From Streptacidiphilus albus JL83 (GTDB lineage Bacteria > Actinomycetota > Actinomycetes > Streptomycetales > Streptomycetaceae), in NCBI RefSeq assembly GCF_000744705.1, contig NZ_JQML01000001.1, positions 3,606,017 through 3,670,016 of the forward strand: 64,000 nt of DNA, given 5' to 3'. The position numbers were made by a program, and so were the translations under genes. This document shows positions 18,062-27,024 of this stretch, one piece after another. Position 1 is the stretch's first letter, and every line of letters starts with the position of its first letter. The notes beneath the pieces are model-generated. The model did not search any database, was not told where the DNA came from, and saw only the letters and a program-made list of their open reading frames with translations.

Positions 18062-18822
18062 GCTACCAGGCCAACTTCCGCGTGTGGCGCGGCGACTCCT
18101 CCGGCGGCGGCCTTGAGGACTACCAGGTGGAGGTGAACGAGGGCGAGGTGGTGCTGGACATCGTGCACCGGCTCCAGGCCACCCAGACGCCCGACCTCGC
18201 GGTCCGCTGGAACTGCAAGGCCGGGAAGTGCGGCTCCTGCAGCGCCGAGATCAACGGGCGGCCCCGGCTGATGTGCATGACCCGGATGTCCACCCTGCCG
18301 CCGGACCAGCCGGTGGTGATCACCCCGATGCGCTCCTTCCCGGTCCAGCGCGACCTGGTGACCGACGTGTCCTTCAACTACGCCAAGGCGCGCGAGGTCC
18401 CGGCCTTCGTCCCGCCGGCCGACCTCAAGCCCGGTGAGTACCGGATGGCGCAGGAGGACGTGAACCGCTCGCAGGAGTTCCGGAAGTGCATCGAGTGCTT
18501 CCTCTGCCAGGACACCTGCCACGTGGTCCGCGACCACGAGGAGAACAAGCCGGCCTTCTCCGGGCCGCGCTTCCTGATGCGGATCGCCGAGCTGGACATG
18601 CACCCGCTGGACGCGGCCGAGGACGGCGGCCTGGACCGCAAGCGGACCGCGCAGGAGGAGCACGGGCTCGGGATGTGCAACATCACCAAGTGCTGCACCG
18701 AGGTCTGCCCGGAGCACATCAAGATCACCGACAATGCGCTGATCCCGCTGAAGGAGCGCGCGGCCGACCGGAAGTACGACCCGCTGGTCTGGCTCGGCTC
18801 CAAGATCGGACGCCGCCGGTAG
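18058..18822 (+). CDS. sdhB: Succinate dehydrogenase iron-sulfur subunit
   Basis: A 254-residue protein starting at a GTG that overlaps the sdhA stop. The [2Fe-2S] site is CKAGKCGSC plus a downstream C in RLMCM. The [4Fe-4S] and [3Fe-4S] sites are CIECFLCQDTC and CNITKCCTEVCPEH. It carries electrons from the flavin to the membrane anchor. GGGAG lies just upstream of the start. Confidence 0.95.
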   Translation: MSYQANFRVWRGDSSGGGLEDYQVEVNEGEVVLDIVHRLQATQTPDLAVRWNCKAGKCGSCSAEINGRPRLMCMTRMSTLPPDQPVVITPMRSFPVQRDLVTDVSFNYAKAREVPAFVPPADLKPGEYRMAQEDVNRSQEFRKCIECFLCQDTCHVVRDHEENKPAFSGPRFLMRIAELDMHPLDAAEDGGLDRKRTAQEEHGLGMCNITKCCTEVCPEHIKITDNALIPLKERAADRKYDPLVWLGSKIGRRR

Positions 18823-18850
18823 CGGCCCGGACCACGTCCTGACCGCCGGT

Positions 18851-18882
18851 CCGGTCGCGCCCTCCCCGGGCGGCGCGACCGG
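18851..18882 (+). terminator. Hairpin between sdhB and the convergent phosphatase gene
   Basis: An 11-bp perfect stem (18851-18861 with 18872-18882, 10-base loop) lies between two convergent stop codons (18822 and 18890). It can serve both directions. Confidence 0.75.
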
Positions 18883-18889
18883 GCCGGCC

Positions 18890-21811
18890 TCAGCGCACGG
18901 TCGGCAGCGCCATTTCGAACCAGACGGTCTTGCCGGTCGGCGTCCGCCGCGAACCCCAGCGGTCGGCCAGCAGGCTGACCAGCTGCAGTCCGCGTCCGCC
19001 CTCGTCGGTGTCGCGGGCCCGGCGCTGGCGCGGCTGGGCGTAGCCGTTGTCCCAGACCTCGCAGACCAGGGTGGTGTCCCGGAGCAGCCGCAGCCGGATG
19101 TCACCGCTGCCGTGCCGCAGGGCGTTGGTGGCCAGCTCGCTGACGAGCAGTTCGCAGGTGTCGATCAGGTCGTCCAGCCCGCGCGACAGCAGCCAGGCAC
19201 AGGCGAGTTCGCGACATCGGGCCACCGAGGCCGGGTGGGACGGCAGCGTCCAGTCGCCGACCGCGTCCGCCGGCAGGGCGTGCACCCTGGCCATGAGCAG
19301 CGCGATGTCGTCCTCGCCGTGGTGCGGGTCGAGGGCGGTGAGCAGGTGGTCGCAGAGGTTCTCCAACGGGCGCGGCGGCCCGGAGAGGGTCTCCCGCAGT
19401 GCCGAGAGGCCCTCCTCCAGCTGGTGCTTGCGGGACTCGACCAGGCCGTCGGTGTAGAGGCCGAGCAGGGCGCCGTCGGGGATGTCGACGCAGACCTCCT
19501 CGAAGGGCTCGCCGCCGACGCCCAGCGGCAGTCCGGGCGGGACGTCCAGCATCAGCGCCGGCTCCCCCGGGTTGACCAGGACCGGCGGAAGGTGGCCGGC
19601 ATTGGCGATGGTGCAGCGCCGGGTCACCGCGTCGTAGACGGCGTAGACGCAGGTCGCGAGGTAGAGCTCCTCGTTGTGGGAGTCGGCGTTGTCCTCCGGC
19701 GAGGTGCCGTCGCCGAGGCCGCGGGCGATCTCGTCCAGGGCGGTCAGCACCTCGGCCGGGTCCAGGTCCAGCATGGCCAGGGTGCGGACCGCGGTGCGCA
19801 GCTGGCCCATGGCCACGGCGGCGCGCAGCCCGCGGCCCATCACGTCGCCGACGACCAGCGCGGTGCGGTTGCCCGGCAGCTGGATCACGTCGAACCAGTC
19901 GCCGCCGACCTCGGTGCCGCTGCTGCCGGGGCGGTAGCGGCAGGCGATCTCCAGGCCCGAGGCGGCCGGGTTGCCCGGGGGCAGCAGGCTGCGCTGGAGG
20001 ATCAGCGCGCGCTCGTGCTCCCGGCGGTAGAGCCGGGCGTTGTCGATGCAGACGGCGGCGCGGGCGACCAGCTCGGTGGCGATGGCCACGTCCCGGGCGT
20101 CGAAGGGCTCGCTGCCCTTGGCCCGGGAGAGCTGGACCAGTCCGAGGACGGTGTCCCTGGCCACCATCGGGACGACCACGGTGCTCTGGATCATCGGGTC
20201 GGGATCGGGGTTGCCGGGGGCGGTGAGGGTGAGGCTGCGCCCGGTCCGCAGCGCCTTGGCGTACGGGGAGCGCGGGGGGTAGCAGAACGCGCCCCCGACC
20301 TCGGCGCGCGGGCCCGGCAGCATCGGCTCGGAGCCGGTCGCGGCGTGGTAGCCGACGGTGCTGGCCGAGGCGACCCGGCGCAGCTCGCCCGCGCCGTCGG
20401 CGCGCCCGGCCGGGAGGCCGAGGTCGGTGTCGGCGGCGAGCACCCCGTGGTAGAGGTCGACCGTGGCCACGTCGCAGAAGCCGGGGACGGCGACGTCCAG
20501 CAGCTCCTTGGCGGTGACCTCCAGGTCGAGCGTCGAACCGATGTGCGAGCTGGCCTCGTTGAGCAGGGCCAGGCTGCGACGGGCGCTGGCCGCCTCGCGC
20601 TCGGCCCGCTGACGGCCGGTCACGTCGACCACCTGGCCGGCGATGCCGATCGTCCGACTGCTCGAACTCAGCAGCCGGTAGAGCGAGATGGCCCAGCGGC
20701 GACGGCCCGGGCGGATCGGCACCGTGCCGCTGAAGCGCAGGTCGACCACCGGCTCGCCGGTCTCCAGCACCTGCTGCAGCGCCTGCTGCAGCCGCTCGGC
20801 CTCCGGCCGGGGCATCAGGTCGTGGACGTTCATCCCGAGCAGGTCGGCCGGGGACGCGCCCAGGCCCTCGGCGAAGCTCTCGTTGACCCGCTGCACCCTG
20901 AAGTCGCGGTCGAACAGCACGAATCCGGTGGGGGCCTGGCCGAAGACCGCCTCGGAGGCGGCCAGATCGGTCTCGATCCGGCGCAGCTTGCGCAGGTCGA
21001 CGGCCATGCAGACGACCCCGCCGCGCCCGTCCTCGCCCCGGGCGGGCATCAGGTACAGCTCGGCGACGCTCTCGTTGCCGTCGCTGTCGCGGTAGGGCGC
21101 GGTGCCGACCCACTCCTGGCCGGCCAGGATCTCGGTCATCCGCTCCCGGCCGCGCAGCCAGAGCTCGCGCGGCGCGAAGGTGGTGACCGGGTCGCAGCCG
21201 ACCGCCTCCTCGGCCGGGACGCCGAAGAACTCGGCCGCCCGGTCGCTCCACTGGCTGATCCGGCCGTCGGGTCCGATGGCGAAGGCAGCGACCCGTATGT
21301 AGTCGTAGATCGAGCCCGGGTCGCCGTGTCCCCAGTCGCCGGTGCCGCCCTCGTCCGACCCGCCGCTCAGGCCCATGGCCAGCAGGTTCGCCGCGCGCTC
21401 GGTGCGGGCGGCGCCCTGGCTGTCGTCCGCGGCGGCTTCGGGCCGGTCTCCGTGGTGATCGGACTGATGACCGATCGGCATCTGTCCACCGGCCGCGGCG
21501 GAGGCCGAACCGGCGGCCGAACCGGCGGCCGAACCGACCGCCGAACCGACCGCCGGAACGGGGCGCCAGCTGGATGACGCGATGGCCGGGCGGGTGGCGG
21601 ACCGGGCCTCGGCCCGCGCCTCGGACCAGGCCCCCGGCCTCAGTTCCGGCCGCACGGCATCGACGCCGGGCCCGTCCTCGGCGGCGGCCCCGCCGCCGTC
21701 GTGCCCGGTCCCGGACGCGACTCGGTCGGGCGCTGGGCCCGTACCGCCGCCCGGCGACGCCTCTTGTGTCGGCATCTCACTCAACTGCCCGACTCCTCCA
21801 GCCTTCGTCAC
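18890..21811 (-). CDS. PAS-PAS-GAF-PP2C(SpoIIE)-HATPase phosphatase/anti-sigma regulator A
   Basis: A large soluble regulator of up to 973 residues. After a disordered Ala/Gly/Ser-rich N-terminus (1-160) come two PAS domains (about 165-285 and 290-405), a GAF domain (about 430-600), a SpoIIE-type PP2C phosphatase (about 625-830; VGGDWFD, GDVMGRG, YTDGLVE) and a C-terminal RsbW-like kinase domain (ELVSELATNALRHG, DNG, GRGLQLV). Such proteins control partner-switching of sigma factors through anti-sigma-factor antagonists. The start is uncertain: GTG at 21811, TTG at 21784 with GGAGG 10 bases upstream, or ATG at 21775. A 12-base tandem repeat encodes Ala-Gly-Ser-Ala/Val near residue 90. It is a paralog of the gene immediately to the right. 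Confidence 0.9.
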   Translation of the reverse strand: MTKAGGVGQLSEMPTQEASPGGGTGPAPDRVASGTGHDGGGAAAEDGPGVDAVRPELRPGAWSEARAEARSATRPAIASSSWRPVPAVGSAVGSAAGSAAGSASAAAGGQMPIGHQSDHHGDRPEAAADDSQGAARTERAANLLAMGLSGGSDEGGTGDWGHGDPGSIYDYIRVAAFAIGPDGRISQWSDRAAEFFGVPAEEAVGCDPVTTFAPRELWLRGRERMTEILAGQEWVGTAPYRDSDGNESVAELYLMPARGEDGRGGVVCMAVDLRKLRRIETDLAASEAVFGQAPTGFVLFDRDFRVQRVNESFAEGLGASPADLLGMNVHDLMPRPEAERLQQALQQVLETGEPVVDLRFSGTVPIRPGRRRWAISLYRLLSSSSRTIGIAGQVVDVTGRQRAEREAASARRSLALLNEASSHIGSTLDLEVTAKELLDVAVPGFCDVATVDLYHGVLAADTDLGLPAGRADGAGELRRVASASTVGYHAATGSEPMLPGPRAEVGGAFCYPPRSPYAKALRTGRSLTLTAPGNPDPDPMIQSTVVVPMVARDTVLGLVQLSRAKGSEPFDARDVAIATELVARAAVCIDNARLYRREHERALILQRSLLPPGNPAASGLEIACRYRPGSSGTEVGGDWFDVIQLPGNRTALVVGDVMGRGLRAAVAMGQLRTAVRTLAMLDLDPAEVLTALDEIARGLGDGTSPEDNADSHNEELYLATCVYAVYDAVTRRCTIANAGHLPPVLVNPGEPALMLDVPPGLPLGVGGEPFEEVCVDIPDGALLGLYTDGLVESRKHQLEEGLSALRETLSGPPRPLENLCDHLLTALDPHHGEDDIALLMARVHALPADAVGDWTLPSHPASVARCRELACAWLLSRGLDDLIDTCELLVSELATNALRHGSGDIRLRLLRDTTLVCEVWDNGYAQPRQRRARDTDEGGRGLQLVSLLADRWGSRRTPTGKTVWFEMALPTVR
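21504..21555. repeat. 12-base tandem repeat inside the phosphatase gene
   Basis: About four copies of a unit resembling GAACCGGCGGCC or GAACCGACCGCC. In the leftward gene they encode a (V/A)GSA repeat in the disordered N-terminal tail. The unit keeps the frame, so copy number can change without breaking the protein. Confidence 0.75.
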
Positions 21812-21955
21812 CTGGATGTCGCTTGCTCCGAGTATTCATCATCGGAGTGCGGCAGCACACGTCCCGGGAGTACACAACATCAAATCGAGGTAAGGAATTG
21901 GCATTCCTGCCGCTCGGAGCCCTGCCGGGACTCGCCGGGATCGGAACCCTACGCC

Positions 21956-24886
21956 TCAACCAGGAGAAACGGGAGGGCTCATGGGCAGACTCTGCTCGAA
22001 CCACACCACTTTGCCCTCACCCTCCACTCTGGTTCCCCAGTTGTCCGCCAGGCTGTGGACCAGCTCCAGACCGCGTCCGCCCTCGTCCGTCCGGGCGGCC
22101 CGGCGCTGCCTCGGCGGGTCCGGCAGCGGGTCGGCCACCTCGACCCGCAGCACCTCGTCCAGCATCAGCCGCAGCCCGATCGGGGCGTCGGCATAGCGGA
22201 CGGCATTGGTCACCAGCTCGCTGACCAGCAGCTCCGCCGTGTCCGCGAGCACGTTCAGGCCCCAGTCGGCCAGCGTCGAGCGGACCAGCCGCCGGGCCCG
22301 GCCCGGGGCCGCCGGATCGGCCGCCAGCGTCCACCCGACCTGCCGGGCCGCGCCGGGCTGCTCCGAGACCGGCGCCGCCGTGCCCAGCCGGGCCAGCAGC
22401 AGCGCGACGTCGTCCGGCTCCTGCCCGCGCTCCAGCGTGTCCACGATCCGCTCGCAGGCCTCCTCGACCGAGCCGAGCGGCTGGTCCAGGACGTCGCACA
22501 GCCGTTTGGTGCCCACGTCGATGTCCTCGGTCCGGGACTCGACCAGGCCGTCGGTGTAGAGCAGCAGCAGGGTGCCCTCCGGCACGGTCAGCTCGACCGA
22601 CTCGAACGGCACCCCGCCGACGCCCAGCGGCGTCCCCGAGGGCAGGTCGAGCAGGACCGCCCCCTTCCCCGGGACGGCCAGGACCGGGGGCAGGTGCCCG
22701 GCCTTGACCAGCGTCAGCCTGCGGGTGGGCGGGTCGTAGACGGCGTAGATACAGGTCGCCATCAGCGCGTCGTCCGGCCCCTGGGCGAGGTCGTCGGCCA
22801 GGTCGTGGACGTGCTGGAGCAGCACCTCCGGCGGCAGGCCGAGACCGGCCAGGGTCCGGACCGCGGTGCGCAGCCGGCCCATGGTCGCGGCGGCGCGCAG
22901 CCCGTGCCCCATCACGTCGCCGACCACCAGCGCGGTACGGCCGTCCGGCAGCGGGATGACGTCGAACCAGTCGCCGCCGACCTCGGTGCCGCTGCTCCCG
23001 GGGATGTAGCGGTAGCCGATCTCCAACCCGGCCGGCTGCGGCACCGTCTTCGGCAGCAGGGTCCGCTGCAGCATCAGCGCGGCGGCGCGCTCCCGGGTGT
23101 AGAGCCTGGCGTTGTCGAGCGAGGCGCCGGCCCGGTCCGCCAGCTCGTCGGCGAAGGCCGTCTCGTCGCGGTCGAACGCCTCCCGGCGGCCGGCCCGGCA
23201 GAGCAGCATGAAGCCGAGCACGATGCCGCGCGCCCGCAGCGGCACCACCAGCATGGAGTGCAGACCCAGTTCGTAGGCGGCCCGGAGCCGGGGGTCGTCG
23301 GGCTGGGTGCTCGCCCCGACGGCTTCGAGCGAGTCCAGCAGTTCGGTCACCCCGGTCCGCAGCACCCGGGCGAAGACGGTGCCCTCGGGCATCGGGATGC
23401 TGTCGCCCCGGTGGATGACCGAGGCGGCCAGCGGGTTGTCGGTGATTCCGGACATGCCCATCAGGATCATCGGCATCAGCTGGTGGTGCGGGTGCCGGGG
23501 CAGGTCGTCGCCGTTGGCGACGGCCGGGAGCAGCACCACGCCGGCGTAGTCGGCCAGGGTCGGGACCAGTGCGTCGGCCAGCTCCTGGGCGATCCGCTCG
23601 GCGTCCAGCAGGTCGCCGATCCTGGTGCCCAGTTCGTTCAGCAGGGCGAGGCGGCGGCGAGCCTGCTCGACCTTGGCGACGGCCCGGTAACGGTCCGTCA
23701 CATCCATGATCATCCCAGTGATTCCGATGATCTTGCCGGCCCGGTCGTGCAGCCGGGCGTAGGAGACGGAGCGGAAGCCGTGCCGGTCCGAGTGCGGCCC
23801 GGCCACGGTCAGGTCCACCACCGGCTCCCCGGTGGCCATGACCTGACGCTGGATCGCGGCGATCTCGTCGGCCGCCTGCTCCGGCAGGGTCTCGCCGGCG
23901 GTCCGCCCGAGGTGCTCCTCGATCGGCAGGCCGTTCATCCGGGCCAGGGTCTCGTTGAGGCTGACGTAGCGCAGCCGCCGGTCGAAGACCGCGATGCCCA
24001 GCGGCGACTGCTCGAACAGGGCGTCCTGGAGGGCGAGGTCGTGCTCGACCGCGCGCAGCTTGGTCGCGTCGGCGAGCCGGACCAGCAGGAAGGTGACGCC
24101 GTCCCCGTCCACCAGCCGCGACAGCCTGGCGTCCAGCTCGACCATCCGGTCGTGGTCGTCCCGCACCACCACCGAGCCGCGCCAGCCGCCCTCGCGCAGC
24201 ACGTGGCCGAGCACCTGCCGGATGCTCCCGGCCAGATCGGGGACCGGCTCCCCCTGGTACGTCGGGACGAGGTAGGAGTCGATCCGCCGACCGATCAGCA
24301 GCTCGCTGGGCCAGCCGAGGAGTTCCTCGGCGGCAGGGCTCCAGAGCACGACCCGGCCGGAGGCGTCCAGCACCGCGATGGCGACCCGGACCACGTCGAG
24401 CAGGCTGCGCGGCTGGTCCGCCGGTCCGCCGGCCGGCGGACCGGGTCGAAGGCGGCCACCGGCGGGCCCGGCGGGCCCGGCGAAGCCGCCGGATCTGTCG
24501 GGACCCTCGCCGGGACCGCCGCCGATGGCTCGCGGGTGGCTCGCGGTGGGCGCGGCGCCCGGGAAGGGCTGCACGGCATGGCTCCGGTTGGAGAACGGCG
24601 CGCTCCCCGGGGCGCCGGGGTCCGGCTCGAAGCCGCCCTGGCCGCCGTCGGCCGGGCCGCTGCCGCGCGGACTGCCCGAGGTCGCAGCATCGCCGTCCGG
24701 GCCACCCGCGGCGGCCCCGCGCGCCCCGGGCATCCGGCCCTGCGGGGACGAGCGGTTCCGGCCGACGCCGCCGCGGCGCAGGCGCGCCCGGGCAGCGGCG
24801 CTCGGCTTGCGTCGTGGCTGCCTCACAGGCGTCCCCAGTCCCGGACCGCTGCCCGCTACTCGGAGTGATCGGTCATCTACCCGCAT
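21956..24886 (-). CDS. PAS-PAS-GAF-PP2C(SpoIIE)-HATPase phosphatase/anti-sigma regulator B
   Basis: A 976-residue paralog of the neighbour at 18890-21811 with the same order: disordered, Arg/Gly/Pro-rich N-terminus (1-140), two PAS domains (about 150-270 and 285-400), GAF (about 415-590), SpoIIE PP2C (about 610-815; VGGDWFD, GDVMGHG, YTDGLVE) and a C-terminal kinase-like domain (SELVTNAVRYA, GRGLELV). The DxG motif of the kinase domain reads DPL here, against DNG in the neighbour, so kinase activity may differ. The two genes point the same way with a gap of about 145 bases, suggesting tandem duplication and then divergence. The ATG at 24886 has no strong ribosome-binding site. Confidence 0.9.
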   Translation of the reverse strand: MRVDDRSLRVAGSGPGLGTPVRQPRRKPSAAARARLRRGGVGRNRSSPQGRMPGARGAAAGGPDGDAATSGSPRGSGPADGGQGGFEPDPGAPGSAPFSNRSHAVQPFPGAAPTASHPRAIGGGPGEGPDRSGGFAGPAGPAGGRLRPGPPAGGPADQPRSLLDVVRVAIAVLDASGRVVLWSPAAEELLGWPSELLIGRRIDSYLVPTYQGEPVPDLAGSIRQVLGHVLREGGWRGSVVVRDDHDRMVELDARLSRLVDGDGVTFLLVRLADATKLRAVEHDLALQDALFEQSPLGIAVFDRRLRYVSLNETLARMNGLPIEEHLGRTAGETLPEQAADEIAAIQRQVMATGEPVVDLTVAGPHSDRHGFRSVSYARLHDRAGKIIGITGMIMDVTDRYRAVAKVEQARRRLALLNELGTRIGDLLDAERIAQELADALVPTLADYAGVVLLPAVANGDDLPRHPHHQLMPMILMGMSGITDNPLAASVIHRGDSIPMPEGTVFARVLRTGVTELLDSLEAVGASTQPDDPRLRAAYELGLHSMLVVPLRARGIVLGFMLLCRAGRREAFDRDETAFADELADRAGASLDNARLYTRERAAALMLQRTLLPKTVPQPAGLEIGYRYIPGSSGTEVGGDWFDVIPLPDGRTALVVGDVMGHGLRAAATMGRLRTAVRTLAGLGLPPEVLLQHVHDLADDLAQGPDDALMATCIYAVYDPPTRRLTLVKAGHLPPVLAVPGKGAVLLDLPSGTPLGVGGVPFESVELTVPEGTLLLLYTDGLVESRTEDIDVGTKRLCDVLDQPLGSVEEACERIVDTLERGQEPDDVALLLARLGTAAPVSEQPGAARQVGWTLAADPAAPGRARRLVRSTLADWGLNVLADTAELLVSELVTNAVRYADAPIGLRLMLDEVLRVEVADPLPDPPRQRRAARTDEGGRGLELVHSLADNWGTRVEGEGKVVWFEQSLPMSPPVSPG

Positions 24887-24921
24887 ACCCGATCAAACCT
24901 GACCCTACCCAGGCGTACGGG

Positions 24922-25317
24922 TCAAGTCGAGAGGAGTGCGGCGACATGGGGCAGCGCGAACCGGTCCCCGTCCAGCCAGTCCACTTCGTCCAGTTCGTCG
25001 GCGGTCAGCCAGCGCAGCTCGGAGTGGTCCTGCAGCGGCGCCGGAGTTCCCGAGAGCAGTTCCGCCGTCCAGATCTGCAGCTCCAGATCGGCGCGGACCG
25101 GCCAGGCCCCGGGGATCCGGGCGAGCGCCCGGGTCTCCACCCCCAGCTCCTCGCGCAGCTCCCGGACCAGGGCCTCGGCCGTGGTCTCCCCCGGCTCGAC
25201 CTTGCCGCCGGCGAACTCCCAGCGTCCGGCCACCGCCGCGGGTGCGCTGCGCCGCGCCGCCAGCACCCGCCCCCGGTGCAGCAGCGCCCCACCGACCACG
25301 ATCCGCATCTCCGTCAT
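24922..25317 (-). CDS. NUDIX hydrolase (MutT-like)
   Basis: A protein of about 131 residues with the Nudix box G-x5-E-x7-REL-x2-EE seen as GGKVEPGETTAEALVRELREELG. It likely sanitises oxidised nucleotides (8-oxo-dGTP pyrophosphohydrolase type) or hydrolyses another nucleoside diphosphate derivative. The start may be ATG 25317 or GTG 25323; TACCCT lies 8 bases before the ATG, hinting at a leaderless transcript. Confidence 0.88.
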   Translation of the reverse strand: MTEMRIVVGGALLHRGRVLAARRSAPAAVAGRWEFAGGKVEPGETTAEALVRELREELGVETRALARIPGAWPVRADLELQIWTAELLSGTPAPLQDHSELRWLTADELDEVDWLDGDRFALPHVAALLST

Positions 25318-25334
25318 CGTCACGGAGGGTAAGA

Positions 25335-25535
25335 CTAGTCCGTCTCCACCCAGTACAGCTGCTTGTGGCCGCGGGCCTCGTACATCGCCGCCTCGGCCTC
25401 GGCCTCGGCGCGCACGGCGTGGCGGGAGACCGGGTAGCGGTTGCCGTTGTCGTCCTGGCGCATCAGTACGAAACGGGCCGGGCCTGCGCCGCCCCGGTCC
25501 GGGGCGGTCGGGGGTACTGGTTCGGGTCGTCCCAT
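25335..25535 (-). CDS. Small SPOR-like protein
   Basis: A 66-residue protein with a proline-rich start and the core FVLMRQDDNGNRYPV, then AEAEAAMYEARGHKQLYWVE, which I recognise as a short streptomycete protein annotated as SPOR-like. SPOR domains bind denuded peptidoglycan glycan strands, but this version lacks a signal peptide, so that role is doubtful. TAGGCT lies 6 bases before the ATG, so the transcript is probably leaderless. It lies upstream of the NUDIX gene with an 11-base gap and may form an operon with it. Confidence 0.75.
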   Translation of the reverse strand: MGRPEPVPPTAPDRGGAGPARFVLMRQDDNGNRYPVSRHAVRAEAEAEAAMYEARGHKQLYWVETD

Positions 25536-25836
25536 GGGCGCAGCCTAACCAGCGCCGCCGACGGCCGGAACCCCGTCCCGCGCCCGGCCCGCCCCCGTGG
25601 GGGTGGGGCGGGACCGGCGCGGTGCGTGCCGAGGCTAGCGCGGGCGTGCTGCTCCGGCGTTCCCACGCGGTTTCGTCCCGGTGACGCCCGGCGGGCGCGG
25701 GCGTCCGCCTCCCGTTCGCCGTCCGGCGCGGCGGCGTTCACCACGGCGCCGGTCGGCCGCACCACAGCTTCAGGACACGCCCTCGATGTCGGAGAACCGC
25801 CAGCGCCGGGCCACCCCTCGATGATCGAATGAGGTC
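25536..25836. other. Divergent intergenic region
   Basis: About 300 bases between the SPOR-like gene (leftward) and the lyase gene (rightward). It contains a GC-rich inverted repeat (25588-25595 with 25605-25612), but its position upstream of both genes argues against a terminator. No gene is seen. Confidence 0.5.
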
Positions 25837-26664
25837 ATGACCACCCAACAGGAAAAGGCCCTGCTCTTCCGCTCGCTGCACAACCCCTCCGCTCCGCTCG
25901 CGCTGGCGAACGTCTGGGACGCCGCGAGCGCCCGCCTGGTCCAGCAGGCCGGGGCGCCCGCCGTCGCCACCACCAGTGCCGGCGTCGCCTGGGGACTCGG
26001 CGCCGCCGACGGGGACGTCCTCGGCCGCGACGAGGCCATCGCGCTGATCGCCCGGGTCACCGCCGCCGTGGACGTGCCGGTGACCGCCGACATCGAGAGC
26101 GGCTTCGGCGCGACCCCGGCCGAGGTCGCCGAGACCGTCGGCGGGGTGCTCGCCGCCGGCGCGGTGGGCGTCAACCTGGAGGACGGCCTCCGTGACCGCA
26201 CCGCCCCGCTGCGCGAGGTCGCCGAGCAGGCCGAGCGCCTGGCGGCGGCCCGCTCGGCCGCGGACGCGGTCGGCGTCGACCTCTACCTCAACGCCCGGAT
26301 CGACACCTACCTGCGGGGCGTGGGCGCACCGGAGACCCGGCTGCAGGAGACCCTGGCCCGGGCCTCGGCCTATCTGGCCGCCGGTGCGACCGGCGTGTTC
26401 GTCCCCGGCGTGGCCGACCCGGTCACCATCGCCGCGCTGGCCGAACTGATCCCCGCCCCGCTCAACGTCCTGGTCCACCCCGGCTCGCCCAGCGTCCCCG
26501 AGCTGGCGAAACTCGGCGTCGCCCGCGCCAGCCTGGGCTCGGCCGTCGCCGAGGCGGCCTACGCCGTGGTCCGCCGCGCGGCCCAGGAACTCGCCGCGAC
26601 CGGCACCTACGACTCCGTCAGCGAGGCGCTGGCGTACGGCGACCTCAACTCCCTGATGCGCTGA
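25837..26664 (+). CDS. Isocitrate lyase/PEP mutase family protein
   Basis: A 275-residue TIM-barrel protein of the ICL/PEPM superfamily. Metal- and substrate-binding features include TTSAGVAWGLGAADGD near residue 45, DIESGFG near residue 88 and NLEDG near residue 112. The KKCGH catalytic loop of true isocitrate and methylisocitrate lyases is absent, so it is not a glyoxylate-cycle enzyme. Related short members cleave or hydrolyse oxaloacetate-like or 2,3-disubstituted malate compounds, or act on phosphonates. The substrate is unknown. It is a single gene. Confidence 0.85.
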   Translation: MTTQQEKALLFRSLHNPSAPLALANVWDAASARLVQQAGAPAVATTSAGVAWGLGAADGDVLGRDEAIALIARVTAAVDVPVTADIESGFGATPAEVAETVGGVLAAGAVGVNLEDGLRDRTAPLREVAEQAERLAAARSAADAVGVDLYLNARIDTYLRGVGAPETRLQETLARASAYLAAGATGVFVPGVADPVTIAALAELIPAPLNVLVHPGSPSVPELAKLGVARASLGSAVAEAAYAVVRRAAQELAATGTYDSVSEALAYGDLNSLMR

Positions 26665-26776
26665 CGGCCTCGTCCGGAGGCATCAGTAGCATCTCCGAGC
26701 GGAATCGCAGTCGTCGAGCGGACCGTCCCGAGGCGTCGAGGCGTCGGGCAGCCGAGCAGCGGAGGGCGAGCGAGTC

Positions 26777-27007
26777 GTGTCGGAGCGTCCGCTGGAGGAA
26801 CGCGCCAGCCAGTGCCCGAACTGCTGGACGGCCGTGATCGACGGACCGCACGGCGGTTTCGTGTGCTCCCACTGCGGCGACTTCACCGAGCCGCCGACCC
26901 GCGTCGTCGAACGCAAGGCCCGCCGGAAGCTCCCGCCCGTCCACCGCTACGTGGAGCTGCGGAAGCTGGTCCAGGAGCTCCGCGACGCCGGCGCGCTCGA
27001 CGCCTGA
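26777..27007 (+). CDS. Small zinc-ribbon protein
   Basis: A 76-residue protein starting at GTG with GGAGGG upstream. Two CxxC knuckles (CPNC near residue 13 and CSHC near residue 30) form a predicted zinc ribbon, followed by a basic helical tail (VVERKARRKLPP and RYVELRKLVQELR). It may bind nucleic acid or a protein partner. I do not recognise its function. A strong terminator follows. Confidence 0.72.
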   Translation: MSERPLEERASQCPNCWTAVIDGPHGGFVCSHCGDFTEPPTRVVERKARRKLPPVHRYVELRKLVQELRDAGALDA

Positions 27008-27024
27008 TCCACCGGCACTGACTC

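Noticed and set aside
14509..18822. A very long open frame on the plus strand covering the sdh operon
   Set aside because: Only its end is the real sdhB gene (18058-18822). The rest runs through the small protein, the anchor and sdhA in a different frame and has the Arg/Pro/Gly-rich composition of a GC-rich shadow frame.
21504..21555. Repeat array considered as a CRISPR-like structure
   Set aside because: The units are 12 bases, contiguous, without spacers, and keep the reading frame of the phosphatase gene.
10433..24868. Many other long open frames antisense to typA, sdhA, the phosphatases and later genes
   Set aside because: They are Arg-, Gly-, Val- or Asp-rich repeats of the opposite-strand codon bias and have no family motifs or start signals.
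25588..25612. GC-rich inverted repeat taken at first for a terminator
   Set aside because: It lies upstream of both flanking genes, which are divergent, so it cannot end either transcript.
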